Translations under genes and position numbers: made by a program
Notes under the pieces: model-generated
The model's input: the letters and a program-made list of their open reading frames with translations, nothing else
Databases searched by the model: none
What the model was told of the DNA's origin: nothing
In this document: positions 1-6,832 of the stretch, in pieces
Position numbering within the stretch: the first letter of the stretch is position 1
Layout of the letters: each line of letters opens with the position of its first letter
Source of the DNA: Eubacteriales bacterium
GTDB lineage: Bacteria; Bacillota; Clostridia; Lachnospirales; Vallitaleaceae
DNA: 39,461 nt
NCBI GenBank assembly: GCA_030535295.1
Contig: JAUMXK010000015.1
Coordinates: 1-39,461, forward strand
Reading direction: 5' to 3'

Positions 1-207
1 ACTTAGTGCAACTTCTAGCCCTACTAGAACTTACTTTGAAAATTTACCTACTTTTATCAAATTATTACTCTGTTCTAATCCTAAAAAAGTTTTTTTGCAA
101 TTGTACCATTGTATTATCGCAAAAAGAGTTTCCCGCCTAACTTCTCATAGAAAATCCAAGCATTCCAAGCAGTACCCGTATCTCTCATTTTTGCAACCCA
201 TAGAAAA
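1..207. other. AT-rich intergenic stretch, no gene seen
   Basis: No open frame here has a credible ribosome-binding site, family motif or protein-like composition. A plus-strand frame of about 96 codons starting at 95 has no Shine-Dalgarno and no recognisable domain, so I treat it as chance. The stretch ends at a hairpin (208-239) that probably terminates minus-strand transcription. Confidence 0.5.
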
Positions 208-239
208 GGTCAAACCCATTATGTCCGATGAGTTTGACC
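208..239 (-). terminator. Candidate intrinsic terminator for the small minus-strand gene
   Basis: GGTCAAAC at 208-215 is an exact inverted repeat of GTTTGACC at 232-239, and the stem continues with CAT/ATG after one mismatch. On the minus strand the stem is followed by CTTTTCT, a short U-rich tail. It lies about 55 bases beyond the stop of the small zinc-ribbon ORF at 294, which fits a terminator for that transcript. The tail is weak, so efficiency is uncertain. Confidence 0.5.
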
Positions 240-293
240 CTTCTTATTCTATATTCCATATTCTTGTGGATTTCTACTTTATTCTTAATATTC

Positions 294-506
294 CTACTTT
301 TTCTTCCAATGCTTCTCAAACTCAAATCCGCAGCGAATGCATCTTCCACGAAAATACGATATTCCTGCTAAATTCTTCAATCTGAAACCACAGTTCGGAC
401 AACGGACAGCCCCTTTATGAAAAGCAAATATCGCTCCACAAACCATTGCTACAATTGCCGCCGTATCGTTGACAAAAATCTTCAGCAAAAATACCAGCGG
501 AATCAA
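294..506 (-). CDS. Small membrane protein with C-terminal zinc ribbon, probably interrupted
   Basis: The reading frame gives a hydrophobic N-terminus (two possible membrane segments within residues 1-32) followed by CPNCGF and, 17 residues after that motif, CIRCGF, the two Cys pairs of a zinc ribbon, then a basic tail. The only usable start in the open frame is TTG at 506, and no Shine-Dalgarno precedes it. The same frame continues upstream as sensible membrane-protein sequence from GTG 581, but is cut by a TAA at 513-515. That GTG overlaps the stop of the preceding small ORF, as coupled genes do. I infer a gene broken by a nonsense codon, or a short remnant. No function can be assigned; zinc binding is inferred from the cysteines only. 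Confidence 0.42.
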   Translation of the reverse strand: MIPLVFLLKIFVNDTAAIVAMVCGAIFAFHKGAVRCPNCGFRLKNLAGISYFRGRCIRCGFEFEKHWKKK

Positions 507-574
507 AAGAATTTAGCCCAGCACAAAAAAGTTCCTACCCAAAGTATATACCCATTCCCAGTGTCTGTCAATTC

Positions 575-769
575 TTACCACGGATTTTTAGACCTATCAT
601 AGTAAATCAATTCTTCAAGATTCTTCTTCAAAAAGGATACTTTGCAGGCATAGCAAGACCTAAACTCCTTAAAGTCTTTTAATGCGAGTAAAAATGCAGC
701 AAAATATAAGATAAAAGATAAGAAAAAAAACAGATTTTTTACTTGTAAAATATAGCGTAATATGTTAGA
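575..769 (-). pseudogene. Relic of a small membrane Cys-pair protein (tandem paralogue of the next ORF)
   Basis: The frame encodes a strongly hydrophobic segment of about 18 residues, then a basic linker, then CYAC followed by FLKKNLEELIYY. The ORF downstream at 294-506 has the same order: membrane segment, CPNC, then RLKNLAGISYF. This suggests a tandem duplication. The second Cys pair is missing here, because the frame stops at 575-577 where it would begin. No convincing start codon or ribosome-binding site is visible, and the upstream part runs under the rpsB promoter and leader. I read it as a decayed gene; a genuine short peptide is possible. Confidence 0.28.
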
Positions 770-771
770 AT
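743..771 (+). promoter_or_regulatory. Sigma-A-type promoter for rpsB
   Basis: TTGTAA at 743-748 and TAGAAT at 766-771 are separated by exactly 17 bases. TG at 763-764 gives an extended -10 (TGtTAGAAT). Transcription would start near 778, leaving a leader of about 100 bases before rpsB, which contains the hairpin at 787-845. Confidence 0.7.
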
Positions 772-786
772 GTCCTTTGGACAAAA

Positions 787-845
787 CACATGCCCTGATT
801 TTTAAATTGGTGCCCCTTGGGTAATTTAAAGAGATGACGGGTGTG
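787..845 (+). promoter_or_regulatory. Structured 5' leader of rpsB, possible S2 autoregulatory element
   Basis: Nested inverted repeats fold the leader into one long hairpin. CACA-CCC (787-790, 793-795) pairs with GGG-TGTG (839-845). TTTAAATT (801-808) pairs exactly with AATTTAAA (823-830). CCC (813-815) can pair with GGG (819-821) at the tip. There is no U-run after the structure, so it is not a terminator. Ribosomal protein operons in Firmicutes often carry such leaders for feedback control. That S2 binds here is inference, and I cannot place it in a named RNA family. Confidence 0.4.
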
Positions 846-879
846 GAAGTTAATTTAAAAACCAAATGGAGGAAAAAAC

Positions 880-1629
880 ATGAGTGTAATTTCAATGAAA
901 CAGCTTTTAGAAGCAGGTGTTCATTTTGGACACCAAACCCGTAGATGGAACCCTAAGATGAAGGAATACATCTATACCGAAAGAAACGGAATCTATATTA
1001 TCGACTTACAAAAAACATCTGTTCTTATCGACAAAGCCTATGATGTGGTAAAAGATATCGTGGCAAGAGGCGGCGATGTATTATTTGTAGGAACCAAAAA
1101 GCAAGCGCAAGAAGCTATCAGACAAGAAGCTGAGCGTTGCGGAATGTACCATGTAAGCAATCGTTGGTTAGGCGGAATGCTCACCAACCACAAGACCATC
1201 AAAGAAAGAATCAAGCGCTTACATGAATTGGAAGAAATGGAAGCAAACGGTACTTTCCAATTATTGCCGAAGAAAGAAGTCATGGGACTTCGTGCAGAAA
1301 TGGAAAAATTGGAAACCAACCTCGGCGGAATCAAAGAAATGGAAGATTTGCCGGCTGTTATGTTTGTAATCGATCCGAAGAACGAAGAAATCGCTATCAG
1401 AGAAGCTCACTTACTGGGTATTCCAATCGTAGCGGTAGTAGATACCAACTGCGATCCGGAAGAAGTTGACTACGTCATCCCCGGCAACGACGATGCCATC
1501 CGTGCCGTAAAATTATTGGCAGGTATGGTTGCAGATGCTGTATTGGAAGCAAAGCAAGGCGTACAATTGACAGATACCGCTGATTACTCTCCGGTTGCGG
1601 AAGAGCAAGAAAAAGTAGAAGAAGCGTAA
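880..1629 (+). CDS. rpsB: 30S ribosomal protein S2
   Basis: This 249-residue protein has the normal length of bacterial S2. The N-terminal hallmark [15 protein letters not shown] is complete, and the family motifs FVGTKKQAQ and RWLGGMLTN follow. The C-terminal tail after about residue 228 is acidic (EEQEKVEEA), a variable region in the family. S2 binds the 30S subunit late, bridging head and body near S1-type functions, and is needed for translation initiation. The start at ATG 880 is fixed by GGAGG at 868-872, seven bases upstream. It is the first gene of an rpsB-tsf unit with its own promoter (743-771) and a structured leader, so feedback control by S2 is plausible. In B. subtilis this pair lies downstream of the fla/che operon in the same direction; here it converges on it. 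Confidence 0.98.
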   Translation: MSVISMKQLLEAGVHFGHQTRRWNPKMKEYIYTERNGIYIIDLQKTSVLIDKAYDVVKDIVARGGDVLFVGTKKQAQEAIRQEAERCGMYHVSNRWLGGMLTNHKTIKERIKRLHELEEMEANGTFQLLPKKEVMGLRAEMEKLETNLGGIKEMEDLPAVMFVIDPKNEEIAIREAHLLGIPIVAVVDTNCDPEEVDYVIPGNDDAIRAVKLLAGMVADAVLEAKQGVQLTDTADYSPVAEEQEKVEEA

Positions 1630-1689
1630 GAATTATACCAATAAAAAATGAATCTGCGAGCGACGAGCTGCGCAAAATATGTCAATCCG

Positions 1690-1722
1690 ATAAGCTCTAA
1701 ACTCTACTTTAGAGCTTATTTT
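1690..1722 (+). terminator. Hairpin with U-run between rpsB and tsf (attenuator or partial terminator)
   Basis: ATAAGCTCTAAA (1690-1701) and TTTAGAGCTTAT (1708-1719) form a perfect 12-bp stem with a 6-base loop, followed by TTTT. No new promoter is obvious between it and tsf, so the hairpin probably lowers tsf expression relative to rpsB or marks an RNA end, rather than ending the operon. AT-rich pairing makes it a moderate-strength signal. Confidence 0.6.
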
Positions 1723-1746
1723 AAAAGGAAACAAAGGAGGAAAAAC

Positions 1747-2670
1747 ATGGCTGTAACAGCACAAATGGTAAAAGAACTCAGAGAAATGACCGGCGCCGGA
1801 ATGATGGATTGTAAAAAAGCATTGACCGAAACCAACGGCGATATTGAAAAAGCAGTAGACTACTTAAGAGAAAACGGTATGGCAAAAGCTGCGAAAAAAG
1901 CAGGCAGAATTGCTGCGGAAGGTATCTCTTTCGTAAAATTATCCGAAGACTGGAAACATGCAGTAGCCGTAGAAGTAAACTCCGAAACTGACTTCGTAGC
2001 AAAGAACGAAGAATTCAGAACTTTCGTATCCGAAGTAGCAGACCAAATCTTAGCAAGTAACGCAAAAGATGTTGACGCTCTTTTAGCAGAAGCTTGGACC
2101 AAAGATAGCAGCTCTACTGTAGAGCAAGTATTGGCTTCTAAAATTGCTACCATCGGAGAAAACATCAAAATCAGACGTTTTGTAAAATTGGAATCTGCCG
2201 GTGCTGTAGCTGCTTATGATCACATGAACGGTAAAATCGGTGTCCTGGTAAATGCGGAAGCTGACGGTGCAAATGCAAAAGTTATCACTGTCTTAAAAGA
2301 CGTAGCAATGCAAGTAGCTGCTTTAAATCCAAAGTATGTTTCCAGAGAAGAAGTAGATCAAGACTACATCGCTCACGAAACCGAGGTGTTAAAATCTCAA
2401 GCAACTCTTGAAAATCCAGGCAAACCTGAAAACATCATTGAACAAATGGTAAAAGGTCGCCTTGCAAAAGAACTTCGTGAAATCTGCTTGCTTGACCAAG
2501 CATTCGTAAAAGATGGTGACTTGACCGTTGGTCAATACCTTGAAAAAATGTCCAAGGAACTTGGCTCAAGCATCACGGTAAAGAGCTTTGTACGTTTCGA
2601 AACCGGTGAAGGTATTGAAAAGAAACAAGAAAACTTTGCAGACGAAGTTGCAAAACAAATGGGAATGTAA
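1747..2670 (+). CDS. tsf: Elongation factor Ts
   Basis: EF-Ts is the guanine-nucleotide exchange factor that recycles EF-Tu from GDP to GTP form in the cytoplasm. The 307-residue product has the UBA-like N-terminal domain (residues 1-50) with LREMTGAGMMDCKKAL, and the core motif SETDFVAKN near residue 80, whose TDFV loop contacts the Mg2+ site of EF-Tu. The core continues as two related halves to the usual MSKELGSSITVKSFVRFE segment and a C-terminal helix. The start is ATG 1747, not the in-frame upstream ATG at 1648. It is preceded by AAAGGAGG at 1733-1740, and MAVTAQMVKELR is the standard EF-Ts N-terminus. It is co-oriented with rpsB across a hairpin, and followed by a strong terminator. pyrH and frr, the usual next genes, do not follow. 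Confidence 0.98.
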   Translation: MAVTAQMVKELREMTGAGMMDCKKALTETNGDIEKAVDYLRENGMAKAAKKAGRIAAEGISFVKLSEDWKHAVAVEVNSETDFVAKNEEFRTFVSEVADQILASNAKDVDALLAEAWTKDSSSTVEQVLASKIATIGENIKIRRFVKLESAGAVAAYDHMNGKIGVLVNAEADGANAKVITVLKDVAMQVAALNPKYVSREEVDQDYIAHETEVLKSQATLENPGKPENIIEQMVKGRLAKELREICLLDQAFVKDGDLTVGQYLEKMSKELGSSITVKSFVRFETGEGIEKKQENFADEVAKQMGM

Positions 2671-2683
2671 GGTAATATCATTT

Positions 2684-2715
2684 AAAAAAGAATTCGCAAT
2701 TGCGAATTCTTTTTT
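2684..2715 (+). terminator. Bidirectional intrinsic terminator after tsf
   Basis: A perfect palindrome GAATTCGCAATTGCGAATTC occupies 2690-2709, flanked by A6 on the left and T6 on the right. It starts 13 bases after the tsf stop. The symmetry means it can end transcripts from both sides, protecting rpsB-tsf from the converging flagellar operon. Confidence 0.9.
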
Positions 2716-2761
2716 GTTGCAACCTTCTTTTAAAAATATGCCGGCTACAGAAAAAAGTAAT

Positions 2762-2792
2762 AAAAAAGGCAAGACAGCTTTGGCCATCTTGC
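2762..2792 (-). terminator. Intrinsic terminator of the flagellar operon
   Basis: On the minus strand GCAAGA (2792-2787) pairs with TCTTGC (2774-2769). Four more pairs, two of them G-U, extend the stem inward to a CAAA loop, and six U residues follow after one C. It begins 12 bases after the TGA of the last operon gene. Together with the tsf terminator it forms a back-to-back pair between convergent units. Confidence 0.85.
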
Positions 2793-2803
2793 TCTTTTCA
2801 TCA

Positions 2804-3382
2804 TCAAAAATGATTGGTATCTAATACATTCCCTTGTTTTGGGCGGTTTGGATTTTTAGGCGGCGTCAAATCCTTGACATCCTTATCTTCCTCACTAATT
2901 ACCTGCTTAATCTCATTTGAGTCCTTTTTTTTGGTGCTCTTTGATTTCTTCGGCACAGTCTGAGAAGTTTGTTCCTTTTCCGTCTTTTCCGCTGCTTGTT
3001 CTGCTTCTTGCTCAACATCGGTATTTGTCTTGGCATCCGCTTGTTGAGAGTCTTCCTTTCCCTCGTTTTCAGGCTCTTGACCACTTTTTGCAGATTCCTC
3101 ATCCGGAAGATTTTCCTTCCTACTTTCACTCTCTTCCTCTGCACCAGTGCTTTTCTCTTTGGAAGCCGGCTCCTGCTTTTCTTCAGCCCCATTGTCATTC
3201 CCGGACGGCTCGGCCATCTTCTCCGTCAGAAAGACCATTCCCAGCTCTTTGGCTTTTTCAATGACTTCTCTTTCCGACAAAGTTTCTTTTTCTTTTCCTC
3301 CAAATTTCAAAAACAAGGCCGCTGAAAGTAAAAATCCAAGACCGATTCCCAAAATAATGTATTTCCAATTCTCTCGTTTCAT
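2804..3382 (-). CDS. Membrane-anchored charged protein at the operon end
   Basis: This 192-residue protein is not one I can name with confidence. Residues 8-26 form a single membrane anchor after a short basic N-terminus. Next comes a small ordered-looking motif, LSEREVIEKAKELGMV (about 35-50). The rest, from about residue 60, is a Glu/Lys/Ser-rich low-complexity tail ending in PPKNPNRPKQGN. The motif resembles short segments in MltG/YceG-like proteins of Clostridia, but the lytic domain itself is absent, so an enzyme role is not supported. ATG 3382 overlaps the upstream stop (ATGA) and follows AAGGAG, so translation is coupled to the preceding SwrB-like gene. As the last gene before the terminator it is a candidate accessory flagellar membrane factor; this is inference from position. 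Confidence 0.75.
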   Translation of the reverse strand: MKRENWKYIILGIGLGFLLSAALFLKFGGKEKETLSEREVIEKAKELGMVFLTEKMAEPSGNDNGAEEKQEPASKEKSTGAEEESESRKENLPDEESAKSGQEPENEGKEDSQQADAKTNTDVEQEAEQAAEKTEKEQTSQTVPKKSKSTKKKDSNEIKQVISEEDKDVKDLTPPKNPNRPKQGNVLDTNHF

Positions 3383-3957
3383 TTCCGCTCCTTGTTTCCG
3401 AACAAGCGCAAAACCAATTCTACTTGGCCCTTGTCGATATTCAGCTCTTTGGCAATTTCTGCCTCTGATAATCCCCGCTCATGCAGGGCTTTGATTTCCT
3501 GATTGTGATTGGCTATCGGCTCTTCGCTTTCTGCTTTTTGCTTTCTCTCTTCTTTTTTCGGCATGACCGGACTCGTTCCCAAACCTTTCTGCCGAGATGA
3601 CTCAAGTCCTTTCTCAGACAACGCCTTGCCTACTGAATGATTCTCACCGGTTTTTGGCATCTCTTCCGAAACCGCCTTTGGAATGTCCCCGGCAATCTTT
3701 TTTTCCTTTTCTAAAAGCATTTCATACATCAGCATGGCTTCATTTTGCTTATCCGAGAGTTCCTTCGATAAAAACTCACCATAATCATGCATCTGCAAAA
3801 TCTTCTGATTGATTTCTTCTGCATCTGCCAGCTCGTCCTCTTTTTTTTCTCTTTCTATTTTCTTGTAGCGCTCCACAACAATCATCAAAACTGCCACAAA
3901 GCACACTATCATACCCGTAAAAATCAGAAATAGAACAATTTTTTCATTGGATGACAT
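3379..3957 (-). CDS. SwrB-like / DUF6115-type membrane-anchored protein
   Basis: The 192-residue product has an N-terminal membrane helix (about residues 8-29), then a long charged coiled-coil region, a Lys/Glu-rich linker, and a C-terminal segment that reads as a helix-turn-helix: IKALHERGLSEAEIAKELN then IDKGQVELVLRL. This architecture and its place just after sigD and fapA match SwrB of B. subtilis, a membrane protein at the end of the fla/che operon that activates flagellar type III secretion and swarming. DUF6115 is the family label I associate with such clostridial proteins. The orthology is inferred from architecture and synteny, not from clear sequence identity. It starts at ATG 3957 with a weak AGGGTAAG site. 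The 3' end overlaps the next gene by four bases. Confidence 0.8.
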   Translation of the reverse strand: MSSNEKIVLFLIFTGMIVCFVAVLMIVVERYKKIEREKKEDELADAEEINQKILQMHDYGEFLSKELSDKQNEAMLMYEMLLEKEKKIAGDIPKAVSEEMPKTGENHSVGKALSEKGLESSRQKGLGTSPVMPKKEERKQKAESEEPIANHNQEIKALHERGLSEAEIAKELNIDKGQVELVLRLFGNKERK

Positions 3958-4002
3958 AATCTTACCCTATCTTTTGATTTCTTAGTTACCCATGCCATTT
4001 TG

Positions 4003-4311
4003 CTAAATCTTGACATCCAAGTGGACGCTGGATATTTCCGGCTCTTCCTTTTCCAGTGTTTGCTTCTTTTTTTGCGAAGGATGATAGGTATAACTGTTTT
4101 TCCCCTTATCCTTGGCATCCGCATCATTTTTCATCGCTGCATCCTTGGAAGTTTTTCGTACCACTTGTTTCTCTTTCTCGATTTGCTTATTTTGCTGGCT
4201 AGTCATTTGTAATTGCTCAAGCAATGGACGTTCTTTCTCTGCCTGATGCATCATTGACAAGTCCACCATCCTTGGTGTCATGATTTGCATATCTACCGGT
4301 CTAAATGCCAT
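4003..4311 (-). CDS. Small hydrophilic flagellar-operon protein, function unknown
   Basis: This is a 102-residue soluble protein with no membrane segment or enzyme motif. The N-terminal third (FRPVDMQIMTPRMVDLSMMH) is Met-rich and looks like a structured helix. The middle is Lys/Gln/Asp-rich and probably disordered. The last residues, VHLDVKI, are hydrophobic and look like a short beta-strand or docking peptide. Conservation at both ends around a variable linker would suit an adaptor that bridges two partners, but that is speculation. The start ATG 4311 follows AAGGAG by eight bases, 19 bases after fapA, so it is translated within the operon. I recall similar small proteins after sigD in other clostridial flagellar operons, without an assigned role. 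Confidence 0.78.
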   Translation of the reverse strand: MAFRPVDMQIMTPRMVDLSMMHQAEKERPLLEQLQMTSQQNKQIEKEKQVVRKTSKDAAMKNDADAKDKGKNSYTYHPSQKKKQTLEKEEPEISSVHLDVKI

Positions 4312-4330
4312 ATCTTCTTCTCCTTAAGTT

Positions 4331-5701
4331 TTAGATGGACACCATCCTTAGGTCCGCTCCGTCTCTTATAAATTTTACTGCTTTGACATCATCGGAAATA
4401 TTTCGGTTGACATTGTTTATGGTCAGTCGACAACCGGAATGAGCCACACCGTTAATACGAATCTCGGCAATGGTACTCATATTCATTTCCTCTTCCAGTT
4501 TTTTGAATTGCTTTTCCAGTTTTTGGATATGCGCTCCCAGCATAATCTTATTTTTGACAGCGCTGGCATACATCTCCTGCTTATCTTCTTCCAATTTCCC
4601 TGCAATTTCTCTTCGTTTATTGAGTAATGTAATTACTTTCTCAATCTGCTCTATTTCATTTTGCACTTTGGGAATCCTCTTTTTCAGTTCTTCATACTCT
4701 TCGGCAATAACCGGATTGACACCCACTTCAATCTCTGTCAGAGTACCCATGTGCGAGCCTAAGGTAACCGTTTCGACATAGTTGCCGGATATGATTCTGC
4801 CACCGGAAATTAAAGATTTTTTCCCTTCTACCACTACACTGCCGCCGCAACGCACGTCGCTGTGTAAAATGGCACTGGCATGGACATTGCCTCTGACTCT
4901 GACATTGGACTGCTCAATATACTTGGTCATCAAATTGCCGTTTGCTTCGACAATTCCTCGACCCATTCCGGAAATACCGCTATGCAGGATGATATTTCCT
5001 CCCGCCTTTAAGCTGGCTCCTTCTACCGCTCCAAAAACCTCAATATCACCATTGGCAACCACTTCAAAACCCGTCAGGATATTGCCCGTCACGATGACAT
5101 TGCCCTCAAAATTGATATTGCCTGTGGAAGTTCCGACATTATTCGGTACTTGATACACATCATTGACAACAATCACTCCGTCAAGAAGTGTGACCATTCC
5201 GTTTTTGACCGCATAAAGCTCCGTCTTTTCTTCGTTAAACCGGGTATTCTTACCCCCTTTGATAAACAAAGGTTTTGCCTGCATTGCAGCAATCGGCTCA
5301 CCATAGACATTGACTCCCGGCTCACCCGGTTCTACCGGCATCAGTTTAGCCAAAAGCTCGCCTTCTTTGACATTGGAAATCAAGGACAGATTTTTAAAAT
5401 CTACATTGCCGTCCTTATCCATCGACGGCTTGATGTCCTTGCCTGTCTTAAAGAAATAATCCACTCGTCCCGGAAACGGCTTAGTAGGGTGAATCCCTTC
5501 TGCAATCACATACTCCGTAAATAAAGGTTTGGATTCAACAATGGTATCAATAATTTCTTTATTGATACCAGTTCGAATTCCCATGTTTGTTAAATCATTT
5601 AAAATTTGTTCTGTCGTGATAACATCACTAATCCGTTCCAGACAAAAGACGACTTGCATCTTGTCCTTTGTCACTCTTATATCATATGCTTTAATATCCA
5701 T
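4331..5701 (-). CDS. fapA: FapA family (DUF342) flagellar assembly protein A
   Basis: The 456-residue protein has the DUF342 layout. An N-terminal region of about 150 residues contains the family's GxxGxxVYGEP-type turn (EPGEPGVNVYGEPI). Then comes a central repetitive segment (about 170-310) of short Gly/Val/Asn-rich turns such as GNIEV/GNVHV, expected to fold as a beta-helix. A Glu/Lys-rich coiled coil follows (about 325-400), then a small C-terminal domain ending in ADLRMVSI. FapA-type proteins are linked to flagellar assembly and polarity in some bacteria and to polymer-like scaffolds; the precise activity is unsettled. The gene starts 12 bases after sigD and is followed closely by the 102-residue gene. 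Membership in the motility operon supports a role in flagellar assembly or its spatial control. Confidence 0.88.
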   Translation of the reverse strand: MDIKAYDIRVTKDKMQVVFCLERISDVITTEQILNDLTNMGIRTGINKEIIDTIVESKPLFTEYVIAEGIHPTKPFPGRVDYFFKTGKDIKPSMDKDGNVDFKNLSLISNVKEGELLAKLMPVEPGEPGVNVYGEPIAAMQAKPLFIKGGKNTRFNEEKTELYAVKNGMVTLLDGVIVVNDVYQVPNNVGTSTGNINFEGNVIVTGNILTGFEVVANGDIEVFGAVEGASLKAGGNIILHSGISGMGRGIVEANGNLMTKYIEQSNVRVRGNVHASAILHSDVRCGGSVVVEGKKSLISGGRIISGNYVETVTLGSHMGTLTEIEVGVNPVIAEEYEELKKRIPKVQNEIEQIEKVITLLNKRREIAGKLEEDKQEMYASAVKNKIMLGAHIQKLEKQFKKLEEEMNMSTIAEIRINGVAHSGCRLTINNVNRNISDDVKAVKFIRDGADLRMVSI

Positions 5702-5713
5702 ATTACCTCAATC

Positions 5714-6481
5714 CTATATATATGCCAATAACTCTACATCTTCTCCCAAGAAACGCTTCATCTTACGCAATGATTTGGTGTGAAGTTGCGAAACCCTCGA
5801 CTCGGAAACGCCGAGCACCAGACTGATTTCCTTCAAAGTCAATTCATCGTAGTAGTACAGGGAAATCACTTTCTGCTCTTTTTCTGTCAAAGTTTCCAAG
5901 GCAGAAATAAGCTGTGCTTTGGTTTCTTCTCTGCCCATCCGGTCAAATGGCTGATCAAATCTTTTGTATTCTAAACTTTGCACCGACATTTCACCGTTTT
6001 GCTCAATATGTTCATCCAGAGAAGATAAGTGCAATGCCTTGGTTTGGTTCTCCCATCGATAGTATTCATCCACAGAGATATTCAATTCCTGTGCAATCAA
6101 TTCATCATAATTTTCGCTGTTTTCATCCACTTCCAGCTTTTGTACGGCAGCATCCAACATTCTTTTCTTTTTTCTGAGAGAACGAGGAATCCAGTCCATT
6201 CGCCTGATATTGTCTAAAATTTCTCCACGAATACGGAGAGAAGCATAAGTCTCAAATTTGTTGCCTTTGGAATAATCAAATTTATCAATTGCGTCAATCA
6301 ACCCAAAAACTCCATAGCCAACCAAATCATCAAAATCCACATTATTCCCCAAATACATATTCAGTCTGCCTGCAATGTATTTTACCAGCTGAGAATATTC
6401 GATGATTAATTTCTCTTTTAACTTTTCATCATGTGTTTTACTGTATTCTTCCCATAAGGCATTTTGTTGTACTAATTCCAT
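5714..6481 (-). CDS. sigD: RNA polymerase sigma factor SigD/FliA (sigma-28)
   Basis: This 255-residue sigma-70 family member lacks region 1.1, as sigma-28 factors do. Region 2 is clear (VGYGVFGLIDAIDKFDYSKG, then KFETYASLRIRGEILDNIR, the core-binding and -10 recognition helices), followed by RRMDWIPRSLRKK of region 3. Region 4 ends with LTLKEISLVLGVSESRVSQ, the -35-reading helix-turn-helix. It should direct late flagellar genes such as flagellin and receptors. I place the start at ATG 6481, nine bases after GGGAAG, instead of GTG 6487, which is too close to that site. Being near the 3' end of a 34-kb operon makes its level sensitive to whether polymerase reaches the end, as known for B. subtilis sigD. 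The anti-sigma factor FlgM is not in the window. Confidence 0.96.
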   Translation of the reverse strand: MELVQQNALWEEYSKTHDEKLKEKLIIEYSQLVKYIAGRLNMYLGNNVDFDDLVGYGVFGLIDAIDKFDYSKGNKFETYASLRIRGEILDNIRRMDWIPRSLRKKKRMLDAAVQKLEVDENSENYDELIAQELNISVDEYYRWENQTKALHLSSLDEHIEQNGEMSVQSLEYKRFDQPFDRMGREETKAQLISALETLTEKEQKVISLYYYDELTLKEISLVLGVSESRVSQLHTKSLRKMKRFLGEDVELLAYI

Positions 6482-6549
6482 ACTCACTCACTTCCCATCT
6501 GCTCGTGAAATTCTTTCGTTATCCTACATCTTTCACGTAATTATTTCCA

Positions 6550-6831
6550 TTATCGCTCCGGCTGCTCCTTGCCGACCGCTTCGCTGTTTTGTTCTTTCAA
6601 CTGCTCCGCCATCAACTCCTCTTCACGCTCTTTTGCCTCTCTTGCCTCTACTTGCGCAAACAAGCGATTGCTCATTCCCTGCAAGATAGAGCCGATAACA
6701 AAAAATATTAGAAAAACAACTGCCATTGTTTTTACTAAGCTTGGCAATGGATAATGATACACATACCCATAAATCGCAACTAAAATCTCTGCAATTAAAA
6801 CAATTACCAAATTAAAGTTTTTTACTCTCAT
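6550..6831 (-). CDS. Small two-helix membrane protein between cheD and sigD, function unknown
   Basis: The 93-residue product has two hydrophobic segments (about residues 7-27 and 32-52) joined by a short loop YHYPLPSL, so it should form a membrane hairpin. A charged Glu/Lys/Gln-rich helix of about 40 residues (AREAKEREEELMAEQ) would then project into the cytoplasm. ATG 6831 lies one base before the cheD stop, and the spacing to sigD is about 70 bases. I do not recognise the family, and B. subtilis has no gene at this position. The location between an adaptation enzyme and the motility sigma factor suggests a motility role, which is only inferred. Confidence 0.78.
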   Translation of the reverse strand: MRVKNFNLVIVLIAEILVAIYGYVYHYPLPSLVKTMAVVFLIFFVIGSILQGMSNRLFAQVEAREAKEREEELMAEQLKEQNSEAVGKEQPER

Positions 6832-6832
6832 T

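Noticed and set aside
95-385. Plus-strand open frame of 96 codons near the left end
   Set aside because: It has no ribosome-binding site, no recognisable domain, and overlaps the hairpin and the zinc-ribbon ORF on the other strand.
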